From Leptospira noumeaensis (GTDB lineage Bacteria; Spirochaetota; Leptospiria; Leptospirales; Leptospiraceae): a stretch of DNA of 64,000 bases. Below the pieces are notes generated by a model. It searched no databases, had not been told where the DNA came from, and saw only the letters and a list, made by a program, of their open reading frames with translations. Shown in pieces: positions 25,609 to 36,600 of this stretch. A program made the translations under genes and the position numbers. The stretch spans positions 186,001 to 250,000 of the forward strand of contig NZ_RQFK01000023.1 in the NCBI RefSeq assembly GCF_004770765.1, in the 5' to 3' direction. Positions within the stretch are counted from its first letter, which is position 1. The number at the start of each line of letters is the position of its first letter.

Positions 25609-26502
25609 ATGTCAGAAAGACAAATTTATAATTGGAAAAATCATAGGCTAACTTACGTTAAACATAAATCACTCAATCCAAAGGCAAAAGAAACAATTGT
25701 CCTCATTGGTGGTTGGTGTTCTGCAGCTGGGTATTGGGGCCTAAACATTCCTTTTTTTCGTCAGCTTGGAGATGTCATCGAACTCGACTTAGTCGGTCAT
25801 TATCCGGCAGAAATTTTTGACCAAAAAAAAGGACTCACCCTCCAAGATTTTTTAGAAACACAAGCACAAGGAATTTGGGCTTCGGCTGGTGAAAAAGACA
25901 TCACCCTTGTGGGTCATTCGACCGGAGGGATGGCAGTTCTCGCCATTGCTTCTTTATTTCCACAAAGGATCAAACAAGTGATCTCCATTGCACCATTTGT
26001 CCACGGGCCCGTTCCTGGAATTTTAAAAATTGGGGTGGTGGGACTTAGAGCCAACTTAGGAAGTTTTTTTGACTTTGGATTTAAATTGGGTAAGTCCCTT
26101 CCCAAAGCCTTACAAATTGGATTTTCTTATGGGGTTTATGATTCTTCTGCCTTCCATGCAAGAGAAGATATCAAACAATTTCTCAAAGACTATAACCCAC
26201 AATTTGAATGTTTGAATCCAAGACAAATTTTAATGATTTTAGAAATGTTAGATAGAACTGACATTCGCCCCATAGTTTTTGGAAACCAAGTTCCTACCCT
26301 CATCATGCGAGGAGAAGAGGATCCGATCATTCCAGGAAAACATGTGATGGAACTCGAAAGAACCACTCCTCATGTCAAAGCGGTTTTATTTTCTGAATGC
26401 GGACATTTTGTACACATGGAAAAAAAACAAGCCGCAGAAAAAGTGATGAAAGATTTTATTCTAATGAAAAAGGTCGCTTCCACAAAGAAGTCTTTTTTCT
26501 AA
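25609..26502 (+). CDS. Alpha/beta hydrolase
   Basis: 297 residues with a complete triad: nucleophile Ser in LVGHSTGGMAV (near residue 104), Asp in RGEEDPIIPGK and His in CGHFVHMEKKQ. IVLIGGWCSAAGYWG supplies the oxyanion side. The layout resembles BioH/peroxidase-like esterases of the alpha/beta hydrolase fold-1 group, but the substrate is open. No signal peptide is present. A GAGGAT ribosome site lies before the ATG, and alr ends eight bases upstream. The end overlaps the convergent nitrilase-family gene by four bases. Confidence 0.78.
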   Translation: MSERQIYNWKNHRLTYVKHKSLNPKAKETIVLIGGWCSAAGYWGLNIPFFRQLGDVIELDLVGHYPAEIFDQKKGLTLQDFLETQAQGIWASAGEKDITLVGHSTGGMAVLAIASLFPQRIKQVISIAPFVHGPVPGILKIGVVGLRANLGSFFDFGFKLGKSLPKALQIGFSYGVYDSSAFHAREDIKQFLKDYNPQFECLNPRQILMILEMLDRTDIRPIVFGNQVPTLIMRGEEDPIIPGKHVMELERTTPHVKAVLFSECGHFVHMEKKQAAEKVMKDFILMKKVASTKKSFF

Positions 26503-27308
26503 AACAAACGGTGATTTAAACTCGGAAGTTGGTTTCGAATTTCGCCTAACTTTTGCAAGTCGATTTCAGCAATAACAAATCCTTCTTCTTTGTCTATCTC
26601 ATCTAAAATTTCTCCCCAAGGAGAGATGATGAGAGAATGTCCAAATGTTTTGCGATTTCCATGTGGGTCATGCGTTCCTGTTTGCCCAGGTGCGATGACA
26701 TACATAAAATTTTCGATGGCCCGAGCACGAAGTAAAACATGCCAATGGGCCTCTCCCGTAGGAACTGTAAAGGCTGCTGGTAAAAAACAAAGTTCCACTC
26801 CTTTTTCAGAAAGTGCTCGAAATAACTCTGGAAAACGAATGTCATAACAAATGGCTGAGGAAATTTTTCCATATTCGGTTTGGATGACATCGGGAACCTT
26901 GCCTCCACTTTCTGTGGAATTGGATTCGCTATAATTGAATCCGTCTCCGACTACTGCATTGAAGAGATGGGCTTTGTGATACCGAAAGATTTCTTTGCCA
27001 TTGGGATCAGCTAGGACAGCCGTATTAAAAACTTTTCCTGTAGGAGCCATAGTGGGAAATCCACCTCCAAGGAGATAGATCCCAAGGTCTTTTGCCGTTT
27101 CTCGTAAAAAGGCATTGGTCTCTTCTTCGATTTGGCCCAGGAGATTTTTTTTCTCAGATTCACTTCCCATAAAAGAAAAATTTTCGGGAAGGCCTATGAC
27201 TTTTGCTCCCGCATTTGCTGCCTCTTCCACAAGTTGCCTACACTTAGTTAGGTTATTTGAGATTCTTGCTGTACTTGTGACTTGCACTGCGGCGGCTTTA
27301 AATTTCAT
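26499..27308 (-). CDS. Carbon-nitrogen hydrolase, Nit1/Nit2-like amidase
   Basis: 269 residues from the ATG at 27308; the ATG at 27314 adds two residues. The catalytic triad of the nitrilase superfamily is visible: Glu in GLPENFSFMG, Lys in RYHKAHLF and Cys in AICYDIRFPELFRAL. The closeness of these blocks to the Nit1/Nit2 group suggests a deaminated glutathione amidase or omega-amidase, that is, cleaning up alpha-keto amides, rather than a true nitrilase. The start lies 20 bases from the divergent argB start, so their promoters must overlap. Confidence 0.85.
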   Translation of the reverse strand: MKFKAAAVQVTSTARISNNLTKCRQLVEEAANAGAKVIGLPENFSFMGSESEKKNLLGQIEEETNAFLRETAKDLGIYLLGGGFPTMAPTGKVFNTAVLADPNGKEIFRYHKAHLFNAVVGDGFNYSESNSTESGGKVPDVIQTEYGKISSAICYDIRFPELFRALSEKGVELCFLPAAFTVPTGEAHWHVLLRARAIENFMYVIAPGQTGTHDPHGNRKTFGHSLIISPWGEILDEIDKEEGFVIAEIDLQKLGEIRNQLPSLNHRLF

Positions 27309-27328
27309 TATCATAAATGAGGACTTTT

Positions 27329-28207
27329 ATGAACCACCATTCCGAAAAAATCAATCATATCTTGGAAGCACTTCCTTATTTGATCAAATATTCTGGGAAA
27401 ACCATTGTCATCAAGTATGGTGGGGCTGCCATGGTGGAAGAAGAATTAAAAGCATCTTTTGCTGAAGATATTGTACTCCTCAAGTATTTAGGGATCAATC
27501 CTGTTGTGGTTCACGGTGGTGGACCGGAAATCAATGCTCTAATCAAGTCTCTGAACCTCAATACCCAGTTCATTCGTGGCCATAGAGTCACGGATGAAGC
27601 CACAATGGAAGTGGTGGAGATGGTTCTTACAGGAAAAGTAAACAAACAAATTGTTTCTCTCATCCAAGAAAAAGGCGGAAAACCCGTTGGGCTCTCTGGA
27701 AAAGATGGAGGACTTGCCATCGCTGAAAAATACCTGATGGAAGTGGAAACGGAAGATGGAAAAGTCCAGAAAGTGGACTTAGGACTTGTGGGCGAAGTGA
27801 CAGAAGTTGATCCCAATATTTTACTCACCTTACAACGTGAAGGTTTTATCCCTATCATCTCGCCAGTGGCAATGTCCAAAGAAGGACAAACTTTAAATAT
27901 CAATGCAGATACCATGGCAGGAGCCATTGCCGAAGCACTGCATGCAGACAAACTCATTTTACTCACTGACACACCAGGCATCCTCATCGATGGCCAGTTG
28001 GTAACCGGTCTCAAAAAGGCTGACATTCACGGGCATATAAAAACTGGACAGATCTCTGGTGGCATGATACCAAAAGTAGAGTGTTGTTTGCGAGCCATTG
28101 ACTCTGGAGTCAAAAGAGCCCACATCATTGACGGACGAGTTGCTCATTCCGTATTAATTGAAATTTTAACCAACCAAGGGATTGGAAGTTTGATCGAACA
28201 AGGATAG
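27329..28207 (+). CDS. argB: Acetylglutamate kinase
   Basis: 292 residues from the ATG at 27329, which has GAGGA at ideal distance; an in-frame ATG at 27317 lies upstream of that site and is unlikely. The amino acid kinase fold shows [19 protein letters not shown], the substrate motif [23 protein letters not shown] and [10 protein letters not shown]. It phosphorylates N-acetyl-L-glutamate in arginine biosynthesis. The sensor-phosphatase gene follows after six bases, probably co-transcribed without an evident functional link. Confidence 0.95.
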   Translation: MNHHSEKINHILEALPYLIKYSGKTIVIKYGGAAMVEEELKASFAEDIVLLKYLGINPVVVHGGGPEINALIKSLNLNTQFIRGHRVTDEATMEVVEMVLTGKVNKQIVSLIQEKGGKPVGLSGKDGGLAIAEKYLMEVETEDGKVQKVDLGLVGEVTEVDPNILLTLQREGFIPIISPVAMSKEGQTLNINADTMAGAIAEALHADKLILLTDTPGILIDGQLVTGLKKADIHGHIKTGQISGGMIPKVECCLRAIDSGVKRAHIIDGRVAHSVLIEILTNQGIGSLIEQG

Positions 28208-28213
28208 ATTCGA

Positions 28214-29959
28214 ATGCCTACTAAATTACTGACATTAGGTCTGATTTCAGACATCACTAGCCGCATCAATTCCCATGAAGATTTGGATACACTTCTTAGT
28301 GAAATTATGGGAATCACTCGGGATGTTTTACAAACCGAAGGTTCTTCCCTACTCCTCTATGATAAAGAAAACGATCAGTTGGTTTTTAATACAACTAGTG
28401 GTTTAAAAGAAGAATCTCTCGCTCACCTAACAGTTCCTAGGGGGAAAGGGATTGCAGGGATGGTTCTCGAAACTCTCAAACCAGAAATAGTCAACGATGC
28501 TACCAACGACCCAAGGATTTTTAAAGCCATCGACCAAACAGTTGGTTATGTTACAAGGAATCTACTTTGTGTTCCTATGATTGCCCAAGGTGAAGTACAA
28601 GGTGTACTCGAAGCAGTCAACTCTCTTGACAATCGTGATTTTAATCATACCGACATTAAAATTCTAAAATACCTTTCGAACCTTGCAGCCATTGCAGTCA
28701 AAAACCGCCTTCTCATTGATAGTCTCAATTTACGTGCTACCGAACTGAATGGTTTGTTTAAAATCTCCCAGGCCCTTGCCAATATCCAAAGTTCTGATGA
28801 ATTTATGGATTTGGCAGTCAAAACCATTTCGGAAGTTTTACAAGTAGACCGGGTCACTCTTAACTTTGAAAAAATTGAAAAGAAAGGTCTCCCTAGATCA
28901 AAGTCCAAAGGATTTTCCGATCAAATCCATGACGAAGATGTGGAAGACCTACTTTTTGCAGACAAAGCGGATTGGATGTTCAAAGGCTACAAAATCATCA
29001 CCGCCAATTCACCGCAAGGAATCCAACTCACACATAAGGGTCTATTCCAACACAGTATGATTCTTTTTCCCATTCTGAAAAACAAAGAATGGTTAGGTTC
29101 CCTAGTTGTTTCCGATAAAACATCTCGCACTAGGTTCGATGAGATGGACATTCGAATTCTACGAACTCTTACCAACCAAGTTGGAGAAGCCTACACTGCT
29201 CTACAAGTGAAGATACAAAGTGAACGTTTGAAAAACATCGACCGCGACATGCAAGTGGCTGCCATGATCCAAAAACATTCACTCCCTATCATTCCAAAAC
29301 AATATTCACTTTTAGAGTTCGATACCTATTACCAAGCCTCAAGAGAAATTGGGGGAGACTTCTATGATATGGTGGTTCATGGAAAAGATGAGGTTTCCGT
29401 GATCATAGCAGATGTGTCTGGAAAAGGAACACCAGCTGCCCTCTTTATGGAATTTTCCAAAACGGTTTTACAACAAGAGGTTTCGAAAACCACTTCTACA
29501 AGTGAAGCTCTTTTTAACGCCAACCAAGTTTTACAAGATAAATCTGGTTTTCTAATGTTTGTCACAGCAATGCTTGTGCGAATCAATATGACAAAAAAAG
29601 AATTAACTTATTCTTCTGCTGGTCATAATTTACAAATCATCTATCGTAAAAAACATCATAAAATCCAACACCTCTCTGGCAAAGGCCAGCCACTAGGGAT
29701 TGGAAATTGTGAATTCTCCGAACACACTGTGAGTTATTTGCCCGGAGATCTTTTGGTATTGTATACAGATGGTGTGACTGAAGCCATGAATATGAAAGAA
29801 GAACTTTTTTCAGAAGAAAGATTGGAATCAGTCATTTTATCTCATATCAACGATCCACCAGAAGTGATCAGACAAGCCATTCTACAAAAAGTAAGTGAAT
29901 TTGTGGGAGAAGCAGAGCCACACGATGACCTTTCTCTCTTTATTATTCGTCTAAACTAG
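28214..29959 (+). CDS. GAF-domain PP2C/SpoIIE-type phosphatase
   Basis: 581 residues. An N-terminal GAF domain (about 17-165, with EGSSLLLYDKENDQLVF and CVPMIAQGEVQGVLEAVN) is followed by a second GAF-like region (about 185-335) and a SpoIIE/RsbU-type PP2C domain (about 370-581). The phosphatase shows SREIGGDFYDMV, IIADVSGKGTPAAL, YTDGVTEAMN and PHDDLSLF, giving the Asp ligands for the metals. Cytoplasmic. Such proteins dephosphorylate anti-sigma antagonists in partner-switching pathways, in response to a small ligand bound by GAF. The partners are not in the window. A coiled-coil protein gene follows after 16 bases. Confidence 0.88.
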   Translation: MPTKLLTLGLISDITSRINSHEDLDTLLSEIMGITRDVLQTEGSSLLLYDKENDQLVFNTTSGLKEESLAHLTVPRGKGIAGMVLETLKPEIVNDATNDPRIFKAIDQTVGYVTRNLLCVPMIAQGEVQGVLEAVNSLDNRDFNHTDIKILKYLSNLAAIAVKNRLLIDSLNLRATELNGLFKISQALANIQSSDEFMDLAVKTISEVLQVDRVTLNFEKIEKKGLPRSKSKGFSDQIHDEDVEDLLFADKADWMFKGYKIITANSPQGIQLTHKGLFQHSMILFPILKNKEWLGSLVVSDKTSRTRFDEMDIRILRTLTNQVGEAYTALQVKIQSERLKNIDRDMQVAAMIQKHSLPIIPKQYSLLEFDTYYQASREIGGDFYDMVVHGKDEVSVIIADVSGKGTPAALFMEFSKTVLQQEVSKTTSTSEALFNANQVLQDKSGFLMFVTAMLVRINMTKKELTYSSAGHNLQIIYRKKHHKIQHLSGKGQPLGIGNCEFSEHTVSYLPGDLLVLYTDGVTEAMNMKEELFSEERLESVILSHINDPPEVIRQAILQKVSEFVGEAEPHDDLSLFIIRLN

Positions 29960-29975
29960 TAATAGAGGAGTTTTT

Positions 29976-30566
29976 ATGAAACGCATTTTATATGCAATGG
30001 CAGTGACCTTACGTCTGGATAAACTGCACAAAGCCATGTTAGATGCTGTCATCGAAACACGTGTCAAAAACGCGTTACAAACATCTGACAAATTACGTAA
30101 AGAACAGGATCGTTTGCGAGAAAAAGAATTTCGCAAACAGATGGAAGACTTACAAAACAACCACAATAGCAGTTTTGAAAATTATAAATTAGAAACAGAA
30201 AATCTAATTCGTATTTTTAAAAACCAAATCCTTGTGGAAAAAAAGGAAGTTCTGAAAGAACGCGAAATCGTAAAAGAAATGCAACGCCAAGCTATGATTC
30301 GCGATAACAGATTCCAACATTACATTTTACGATTCAAAGAAATTTTGTTTGTAAACAAAAAGGTAGTGGAGTCCATCCAAAGTTTGGTCAAAGTAGAATC
30401 TAACATAGAAGATCTGTTATACGAAATTGATAACTATGATGAAAGTAAATTCATCAAAAAACCGGAAATGATTTTAGATACGGAATTTCTAAAAGAACTT
30501 CATAAAAAAGAAGAAGAGATCCGGGACAATATCCTTAAGTTTCAAAAAAAGGTAGAGAATAGCTGA
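29976..30566 (+). CDS. Coiled-coil protein of unknown function
   Basis: 196 residues, highly charged and helical; residues 30-110 are strongly coiled-coil in character (KLRKEQDRLREKEFRKQMED). No signal peptide, membrane segment or known domain was recognised. The ATG has GAGGAG at good spacing. It follows the GAF-PP2C gene by 16 bases, so it may be a structural or regulatory partner of that phosphatase. The stop codon sits inside a small symmetrical hairpin shared with the convergent phosphofructokinase gene. Confidence 0.7.
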   Translation: MKRILYAMAVTLRLDKLHKAMLDAVIETRVKNALQTSDKLRKEQDRLREKEFRKQMEDLQNNHNSSFENYKLETENLIRIFKNQILVEKKEVLKEREIVKEMQRQAMIRDNRFQHYILRFKEILFVNKKVVESIQSLVKVESNIEDLLYEIDNYDESKFIKKPEMILDTEFLKELHKKEEEIRDNILKFQKKVENS

Positions 30567-30579
30567 TCTAAAGATCAGC
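30562..30579. terminator. Symmetrical hairpin covering two convergent stop codons
   Basis: GCTGATC (30562-30568) and GATCAGC (30573-30579) form a perfect seven-base stem with a TAAA loop. The left arm holds the TGA stop of the coiled-coil gene and the right arm holds the stop of the phosphofructokinase gene. There is no long T-run on either side, so terminator strength is doubtful. Confidence 0.35.
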
Positions 30580-31882
30580 CTTTCGCCTTCATCGAGTTCG
30601 GTTGTCCCGTCGACGCGAGAAGCGCCCGCCACAAAGTACTCCTTTCTGGACGTAATACCTTTCTCTCCGCAATAGCAAGGGAAATCGGCATGACTGTAAA
30701 CACATTGTTCCAAATCCCTACCACACAACCCGTCCTACCTGCAAAGGCGGCATGGACTGCATTTTGTGCCAGAAACCCACAAAACACGGAATCTTCGGCA
30801 TTGGCAGGAACAGAACGAATGATATAACTCGGATCAATGTATTTTAGATTGAGACCCACACCTTCTTTTTTAAAGTATTCTGTAATTTTGTCTTTGATAA
30901 AAATCCCAATATCCGCCAACTTCTTGTTACCTGACTGGTCTTTTTCTCCTTTGTCTTCAAAGAACTTTTGCCCAGCCCCTTCGGCCAAAATCACAACGGC
31001 GTGACCGCGTTTTTGTACTCTCTCTTTAAGGACATTTAAGAAAGCGCCCTCTCCTTCTAAATCAAAATCAAGTTCTGGGATGAGGACAAAGTTTACGTTT
31101 TTAGATGCCAAAGCCGAGTTCACTGCAATAAAACCGGAATGACGACCCATGAGTTTCACAAGGCCAATTCCATTGGGTGCACCCTTTGCTTCTTCATGGG
31201 CACAGTTGACAGCCTCTACCGCCTTACTAAAAGCAGTCGAAAATCCGAACGTTTTTTGGACATAGTTGATATCGTTATCGATGGTTTTCGGAATCCCCAC
31301 TATGGCGATGTCTTCTTTTCGTTTCCGCACTTCTTCTTGGATGGCCTGGGCCCCACGTAAGGTTCCGTCCCCACCAATACAAAACAACATCTTCACGCCA
31401 TAGAGAAACAATGTATCCACCATATCTCCAATATTTTGGTTCCCCCGAGAGGATCCGAGAATGGAACCACCAAAGTTCATGATATGAGCCACCTTATCTG
31501 GTGTGAGTTCGACTGGCCTATGCCCGAATTTTTTCACGAGGCCTTCATATCCAAAAGGAAAACCCAAAATTCGGGGCACCTTGTACCGGTAATGGAGTTC
31601 CATCACTAAAGCACGAATCACATCATTGATTCCAGGGCAAAGTCCACCGCAAGTCACAATCCCTGCGGTGACTTCTTCGGGACGAAAGTAGATCTTTTCT
31701 TTGGGGCCGGCCTGTTCAAAGAATACAGGACTTGTCTCTACGGTTTTTTTAGCATCGGCTGGGCCGGAAAATATGGTTTGGAAAAGAACGACGGAGTTGT
31801 CTTCCGTCCAGTAGTCATACCCTGCTGGGTTGGGAATGGTGCAAGGGCCAAATTGTTCAACCTTGGTATCATTTTCATTCAT
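30575..31882 (-). CDS. pfk: 6-phosphofructokinase, long ATP-type
   Basis: 435 residues. Nucleotide site [24 protein letters not shown] and [11 protein letters not shown], with Gly rather than Asp after the GGD, which points to ATP and not pyrophosphate as donor. The catalytic block is [17 protein letters not shown] occurs in the plant-like and PPi-type group and not in E. coli Pfk[11 protein letters not shown] binds fructose 6-phosphate. The about 75-residue N-terminal extension and the motif mix place it in the longer plant/spirochaete-like clade. It catalyses the committed step of glycolysis. It is convergent with the coiled-coil gene and shares a stop-codon hairpin with it. Confidence 0.9.
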   Translation of the reverse strand: MNENDTKVEQFGPCTIPNPAGYDYWTEDNSVVLFQTIFSGPADAKKTVETSPVFFEQAGPKEKIYFRPEEVTAGIVTCGGLCPGINDVIRALVMELHYRYKVPRILGFPFGYEGLVKKFGHRPVELTPDKVAHIMNFGGSILGSSRGNQNIGDMVDTLFLYGVKMLFCIGGDGTLRGAQAIQEEVRKRKEDIAIVGIPKTIDNDINYVQKTFGFSTAFSKAVEAVNCAHEEAKGAPNGIGLVKLMGRHSGFIAVNSALASKNVNFVLIPELDFDLEGEGAFLNVLKERVQKRGHAVVILAEGAGQKFFEDKGEKDQSGNKKLADIGIFIKDKITEYFKKEGVGLNLKYIDPSYIIRSVPANAEDSVFCGFLAQNAVHAAFAGRTGCVVGIWNNVFTVMPISLAIAERKVLRPERSTLWRALLASTGQPNSMKAKG

Positions 31883-31966
31883 TGATCAAACTTATAACAA
31901 AAAAAGAGAGAGAGGAAAGCAAATTTCATTGCCAAACTAAGGAAAAGAAGGCAGAAATGCTTTTAG

Positions 31967-32788
31967 ATGCTAAAAAAGACAGTATTACTTACCCTTCTCG
32001 TCACCATCGCGAGTTACAGTCTTTTGGCACAGGGTCTACCCTTCTTTTCGAGTTATTCCTTTTCAGACCCTAAAGCTTCTTTATTCCAAGTTGGCGGTTC
32101 ACATAACGGGAATTTGGCGATTCTTATCCCATTTCGTTTCCCGAAAGAATTGGAACTTGGTTATGATGGTAATCTTCCCAAATCAGATGATCCCATAGCT
32201 GGAATTCAAATTTTTTCTTCAGTCATTCCTTTTTCTACAACCAATCCTTACCGCAATCCAGAGGGTAACTTTGATGTAAGGCCAGAGAGAATGAACTCGG
32301 CCATCCTTTCTTACCAACCCAATGTCACATATGTATATTACAGAAATGGATTTACCTTTGATCTAGGACTAAGTATGGGAATGTCAATGAACCAAGGTGC
32401 TTCCGGGTATGTGGATGTGGCCGAGTCAAAGGTGCGAATCAAATACCGCCTCAATCGAAACTTGTTTTCCTTTATCAAAAACTCTCGTTGGGAACTCTTC
32501 TTACAACTCTCTGAACTCCACCGTTTTGATAACGACATCAATAACCGTCTCAATACATCCATTCGAGCCCAAGAACCTTCCAGAACCAACTTCGTAGGAA
32601 GACAAGTTTACATCACACCAGGGATCAGTATTTCCAATAGCAATTTAACCTTTGAAGGTATGGTGCGAGTTCCTCTCAACGCCAGAGAAGCAGGTCGCAC
32701 CTTGGACGAACTTTGGGCTCCAGAGATCCAAGGAAACTTAGGCCTCAAATACTATATGCCTGTAGCAGCTTCCTCTCACTCAAATTGA
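31967..32788 (+). CDS. Putative outer-membrane beta-barrel protein
   Basis: 273 residues. MLKKTVLLTLLVTIASYSLLAQ is a signal peptide with AQ cleavage region. The rest is rich in alternating polar and hydrophobic stretches with aromatic pairs (YVYYRNGFTFDLGLSM, RQVYITPGISISNSNLTFEG), ending NLGLKYYMPVAASSHSN, which fits a beta-barrel whose last strand precedes a short tail. No family was recognised. The gene is divergent from phosphofructokinase. Outer-membrane location is inferred from composition only. Confidence 0.6.
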   Translation: MLKKTVLLTLLVTIASYSLLAQGLPFFSSYSFSDPKASLFQVGGSHNGNLAILIPFRFPKELELGYDGNLPKSDDPIAGIQIFSSVIPFSTTNPYRNPEGNFDVRPERMNSAILSYQPNVTYVYYRNGFTFDLGLSMGMSMNQGASGYVDVAESKVRIKYRLNRNLFSFIKNSRWELFLQLSELHRFDNDINNRLNTSIRAQEPSRTNFVGRQVYITPGISISNSNLTFEGMVRVPLNAREAGRTLDELWAPEIQGNLGLKYYMPVAASSHSN

Positions 32789-32804
32789 GTGGATTAACTC
32801 TGGG

Positions 32805-33197
32805 TTAACCCTTCGTTAACTTCCATTCAAAACTAGCTAAACTCACCACCACCATCATTTCCAAAACAAAATAAATTTCACATAGAATCGTAGTTTGGCC
32901 TAAATTCATAACCAGATAAAACATAGTGAAAGCGCAGTATAAAAAATTGGCGATCGCAACTACTCGTAAATAAAATTTCCACTGAAAAGGATTTAAAACG
33001 CAACATAACAAAGAATAAACGGCATATACAAAAGGTAAAATTGATAAAGTATACAATGTGTTTATTGGCATTCCGAGTAAATCCACATACAAAGGAAGGA
33101 CGAGAGAAAGTAATACTCCCGAAAGGATGGCACCTAGACCATCGATTAAAAAAATATACTTTGGATTGTTTTTTAAAAACTGAATTTGTGAATTCAT
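32805..33197 (-). CDS. Small integral membrane protein, unknown function
   Basis: 130 residues from the ATG at 33197, with AAAGGA about 15 bases upstream; a GTG at 33224 would add nine residues and has no ribosome site. Four hydrophobic segments are visible (about 15-37, 45-67, 72-95 and 100-122). No family is recognised and there is no signature residue set. It is convergent with the beta-barrel gene, 17 bases apart. Confidence 0.6.
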   Translation of the reverse strand: MNSQIQFLKNNPKYIFLIDGLGAILSGVLLSLVLPLYVDLLGMPINTLYTLSILPFVYAVYSLLCCVLNPFQWKFYLRVVAIANFLYCAFTMFYLVMNLGQTTILCEIYFVLEMMVVVSLASFEWKLTKG

Positions 33198-33359
33198 AAA
33201 TTGATTTATTTTTCCTTTGGGCACATCGAATCTGATGTGATACCAGAACCCAATCTTATAACGACCGGGCTCTACGCTTCAATCTTTCCAATATGATGTT
33301 TGTATCGATCACTTTTCTATTTAGGAAAGGATTTTCGCTTCGATCCCTTGTGCGGGACT

Positions 33360-33653
33360 TTACCCTTTACTCACAAATCGTTTCCAAGACAAATCCACAT
33401 CCATCTTAGAAATGTTTTCTTTTTTCCTGGAAATTCGAAATTCGTGATCCTTCCAAACAATCATGGTTTCTTCCGTCGGGCAACTGGCTTCCCCACAACT
33501 CACTTCTAAAATTTCAAGTTCCGTTTCTTTGGGTATATTGGTATAATCCTGTAACCAAGTGGCAAGTTTGGAATGGAAAGAAAACCCATCACCTAGCGTT
33601 CCTTTGGCGACAGATTTCCACCCATGGTTGTGGTTGTTTTGAATGAAACTCAA
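33360..33653 (-). CDS. Small protein downstream of metH with a CGEASCPxEET motif
   Basis: 97 residues from a TTG at 33653 that is preceded by GGAGGG five bases away, a strong ribosome site. The core EVSCGEASCPTEETMIVWK, with two cysteines spaced by four residues, recalls a family of small bacterial proteins of the form C.EP.CPP.ET, often left as hypothetical. No function is known to me. It begins 38 bases after the metH stop on the same strand, so it belongs to the methionine-cycle operon and could act in one-carbon or cofactor maintenance; this is inference. Confidence 0.6.
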   Translation of the reverse strand: MSFIQNNHNHGWKSVAKGTLGDGFSFHSKLATWLQDYTNIPKETELEILEVSCGEASCPTEETMIVWKDHEFRISRKKENISKMDVDLSWKRFVSKG

Positions 33654-33691
33654 CTGAACCCTCCGTCTCTCTCAAGTCTTACACTGACTCT

Positions 33692-36600
33692 TTAAGACTT
33701 AGACTTACGAGAAGGATCATAGTTGAGAATCGGTGACAACCAACGTTCCACTTCTGAAATTTCCATTTCTTTATCTTTAGAGTAATTCACTACTTGGTCT
33801 TCGTTGATTTTTCCAATGGCAAAATAACGAGATTCCGGATGTGAGAAATAATACCCGCTCACACTACTTGCCGGCCACATTGCACAGGATTCGGTGAGTT
33901 GGATGCCTGCATTTTTTTCCACATCCAATAGTTTCCAAATTTTCTTTTTTTCCGTATGGTCAGGGCAAGCGGGATAACCAGGAGCCGGACGAATCCCACG
34001 ATACTTTTCTCGGATCATATCTTCTCTGGAAAGATTTTCAGTCCTTCCAAATCCCCATTCTTCCCGCATTCTATGGTGCATATACTCGGCAAACGCTTCT
34101 GCAAATCGGTCAGCCAGTGCTTTTACCAAAATGGCATTGTAATCATCTTGTTTGGATTCGTAAGTTCTAGCCAATTCTTCGATTCCATGACCGGCCGTTA
34201 CGGCAAAATATCCAATATAATCGTTTTTCTTTTTATCTTCGGGAGCAATAAAATCCGCCAAACTATAGTTTGGTTGGCTTGTCATTTTTACCGTTTGTTG
34301 ACGTAACATCGGATACTTTCCCAAAGACTTGGTTTTAGAATCATCTTCGAAAATTTCCACAACTTCCCCATGAGAAACAGCAGGGAACATTCCTACAACC
34401 GCCCTCGGTTTGAGATTTGGATTTTCCAACATCTCTTTTAAGATGATTTGGGCATCATTAAAAAGAGATGTGGCTTCTTTTCCTATCACTGGGTCTTTGA
34501 GGATTTGAGGGTATCGGCCTTTTAATTCCCAAGCCAAAAAGAAAGGAGACCAGTCAATATAAGAGAGTAAATCCTTCAAACTCACGTCGTCAATTTTTTG
34601 TACTCCCGTAAAACTTGGCTTTGGTGGAGTATAAGAATCCCAATCGGCAGAAAATTTGTTTTTAATTGCATCTTCAATTGGTAAAATATTTCTTTCGTTT
34701 TCTCTGGAATAAAATTCTTCACGAATTCGTGATTGTTCTTCTACTACCTGTTTTGCATAATCCACTGCTGTTTGTGGATTGAGAGCACTGTTCATCACGT
34801 TCACAACACGAGACGCATCCATAACATGAAGGACAGGTTTGGAATACTGCTCGGCAATTTTCACTGCCGTATGTGCGGGGGAAGTTGTGGCCCCACCAAT
34901 GAGAAGAGGTACTTGGAATCCTTGGCGTTCCATCTCTTTGGCCACATACACCATTTCATCAAGCGACGGTGTGATAAGACCCGATAGACCAATGGCCGCC
35001 ACATTTTCTTTTTTTGCAGTTTCTAAAATTTTTTCACAAGGAACCATCACTCCGAGATCAATCACCTCATAGTTGTTACATGCCAATACCACCCCAACGA
35101 TATTTTTTCCAATATCGTGGACATCTCCCTTTACAGTAGCGATAAGGAATTTGGCTTGTTTACTTTCGTCTTTTTGGTTCCGCTTTTCTTCCTCCATAAA
35201 AGGAAGTAAGTAAGCCACGGCTTTTTTCATTACCCGTGCACTTTTTACTACTTGGGGAAGGAACATCTTTCCGGCACCAAATAGTTCCCCTACCACTTTC
35301 ATTCCATTCATGAGTGGCCCTTCGATCACTTCAAGAGGTCTTGCAAAACTAGTACGAGCTTCTTCTGTATCTTGGGTGACGAATTCATCAATCCCTTTGA
35401 CAAGAGCATGCGTTAGGCGTTCTTCCACAGAACCACTCCTCCACACATCATCTTTCTTTTGGACTTTGGCTTCTCCATGGAAACTTGCCGCGGCCTCAAT
35501 CATCCGTTCTGTGGCATCTGGTCTACGGTTGAGAATGACATCTTCCACAAGTTCCAAAAGATCTTTTGGGATCTGTTCATAAACTTCTAACATCCCTGCA
35601 TTGACAATGGCCATGTCCATACCTGCTTGGATGGCGTGGTATAAAAATACCGAATGCATGGCTTCACGAACTGGATTGTTTCCGCGAAAGGAAAAAGAAA
35701 TATTACTGAGACCACCAGATACTTTCGCACCAGGACAAACTTTTTTAATCTCACGAGTGGCTTCGATAAAATCCATCGCATAATTATTATGTTCTTCGAT
35801 TCCTGTGGCAACAGTGAGAATGTTTGGATCAAAGATAATATCCGTTGGATCAAAATCTAATTTTTCGACAAGTAGGTCATAAGCCCGTTTACAAATGCGA
35901 ACCTTATCATCTTTAGTTGCCGCCTGCCCTTGTTCGTCGAAGGCCATTACGATCGCTGCCGCTCCAAACCTTTGGATGGTGCGCGCATGGTCTAAAAATA
36001 CCTCTTCCCCTTCTTTCAAAGAGATTGAGTTGACAATAGGTTTTCCTTGGATGCATTTCAAACCCGCAAGTAATACCGACCATTTGGAAGAATCCACCAT
36101 AAACGGAACCCGTGCAATGTCAGGTTCCCCTGCAATTAAGTTCAAAAACTTTGTCATAGAGGCCTCTCCATCTAGGAGTGCTTCATCAAAGTTGATATCA
36201 ATAACGTTAGCACCAGCTTGGACTTGTTGTAAGGCAACTTGCACGGCTTCTTCAAAATTTCCATCTAAGATGAGTTTTTTGAATTTAGGAGATCCAGTGA
36301 CGTTGTTTCTTTCTCCCACATTGATGAACCCTTGTTCTTTGGTCAGTTTCAAAGGTTCAAGTCCTGCAAACGTACTGAGTTTGGGTTGTTCCTTTAAAGG
36401 ACGAGGAGCGATGGAAGCCACTGCTTCTTTGGCTGCACGAATGTGTGCAGGAGTTGTCCCACAACAACCACCAACGATATTTAAGAAACCTGCTTCTGCA
36501 AAATTTTTCATCCAACCACCAAACTCTTCTGGAGTTTGGTCATACCCACCGAAGGCATTCGGAAGACCCGCATTCGGATAACAAGATACATAACAATCAG

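Noticed and set aside
33674..33700. Eight-base stem (AAGTCTTA/TAAGACTT) at the metH stop
   Set aside because: AT-rich, no T-run on the minus strand and overlaps the coding end; too weak to list as a terminator.
35895..36581. 228-residue open frame antisense to metH
   Set aside because: metH is fully supported by domain motifs; the opposite frame is a codon-usage shadow.
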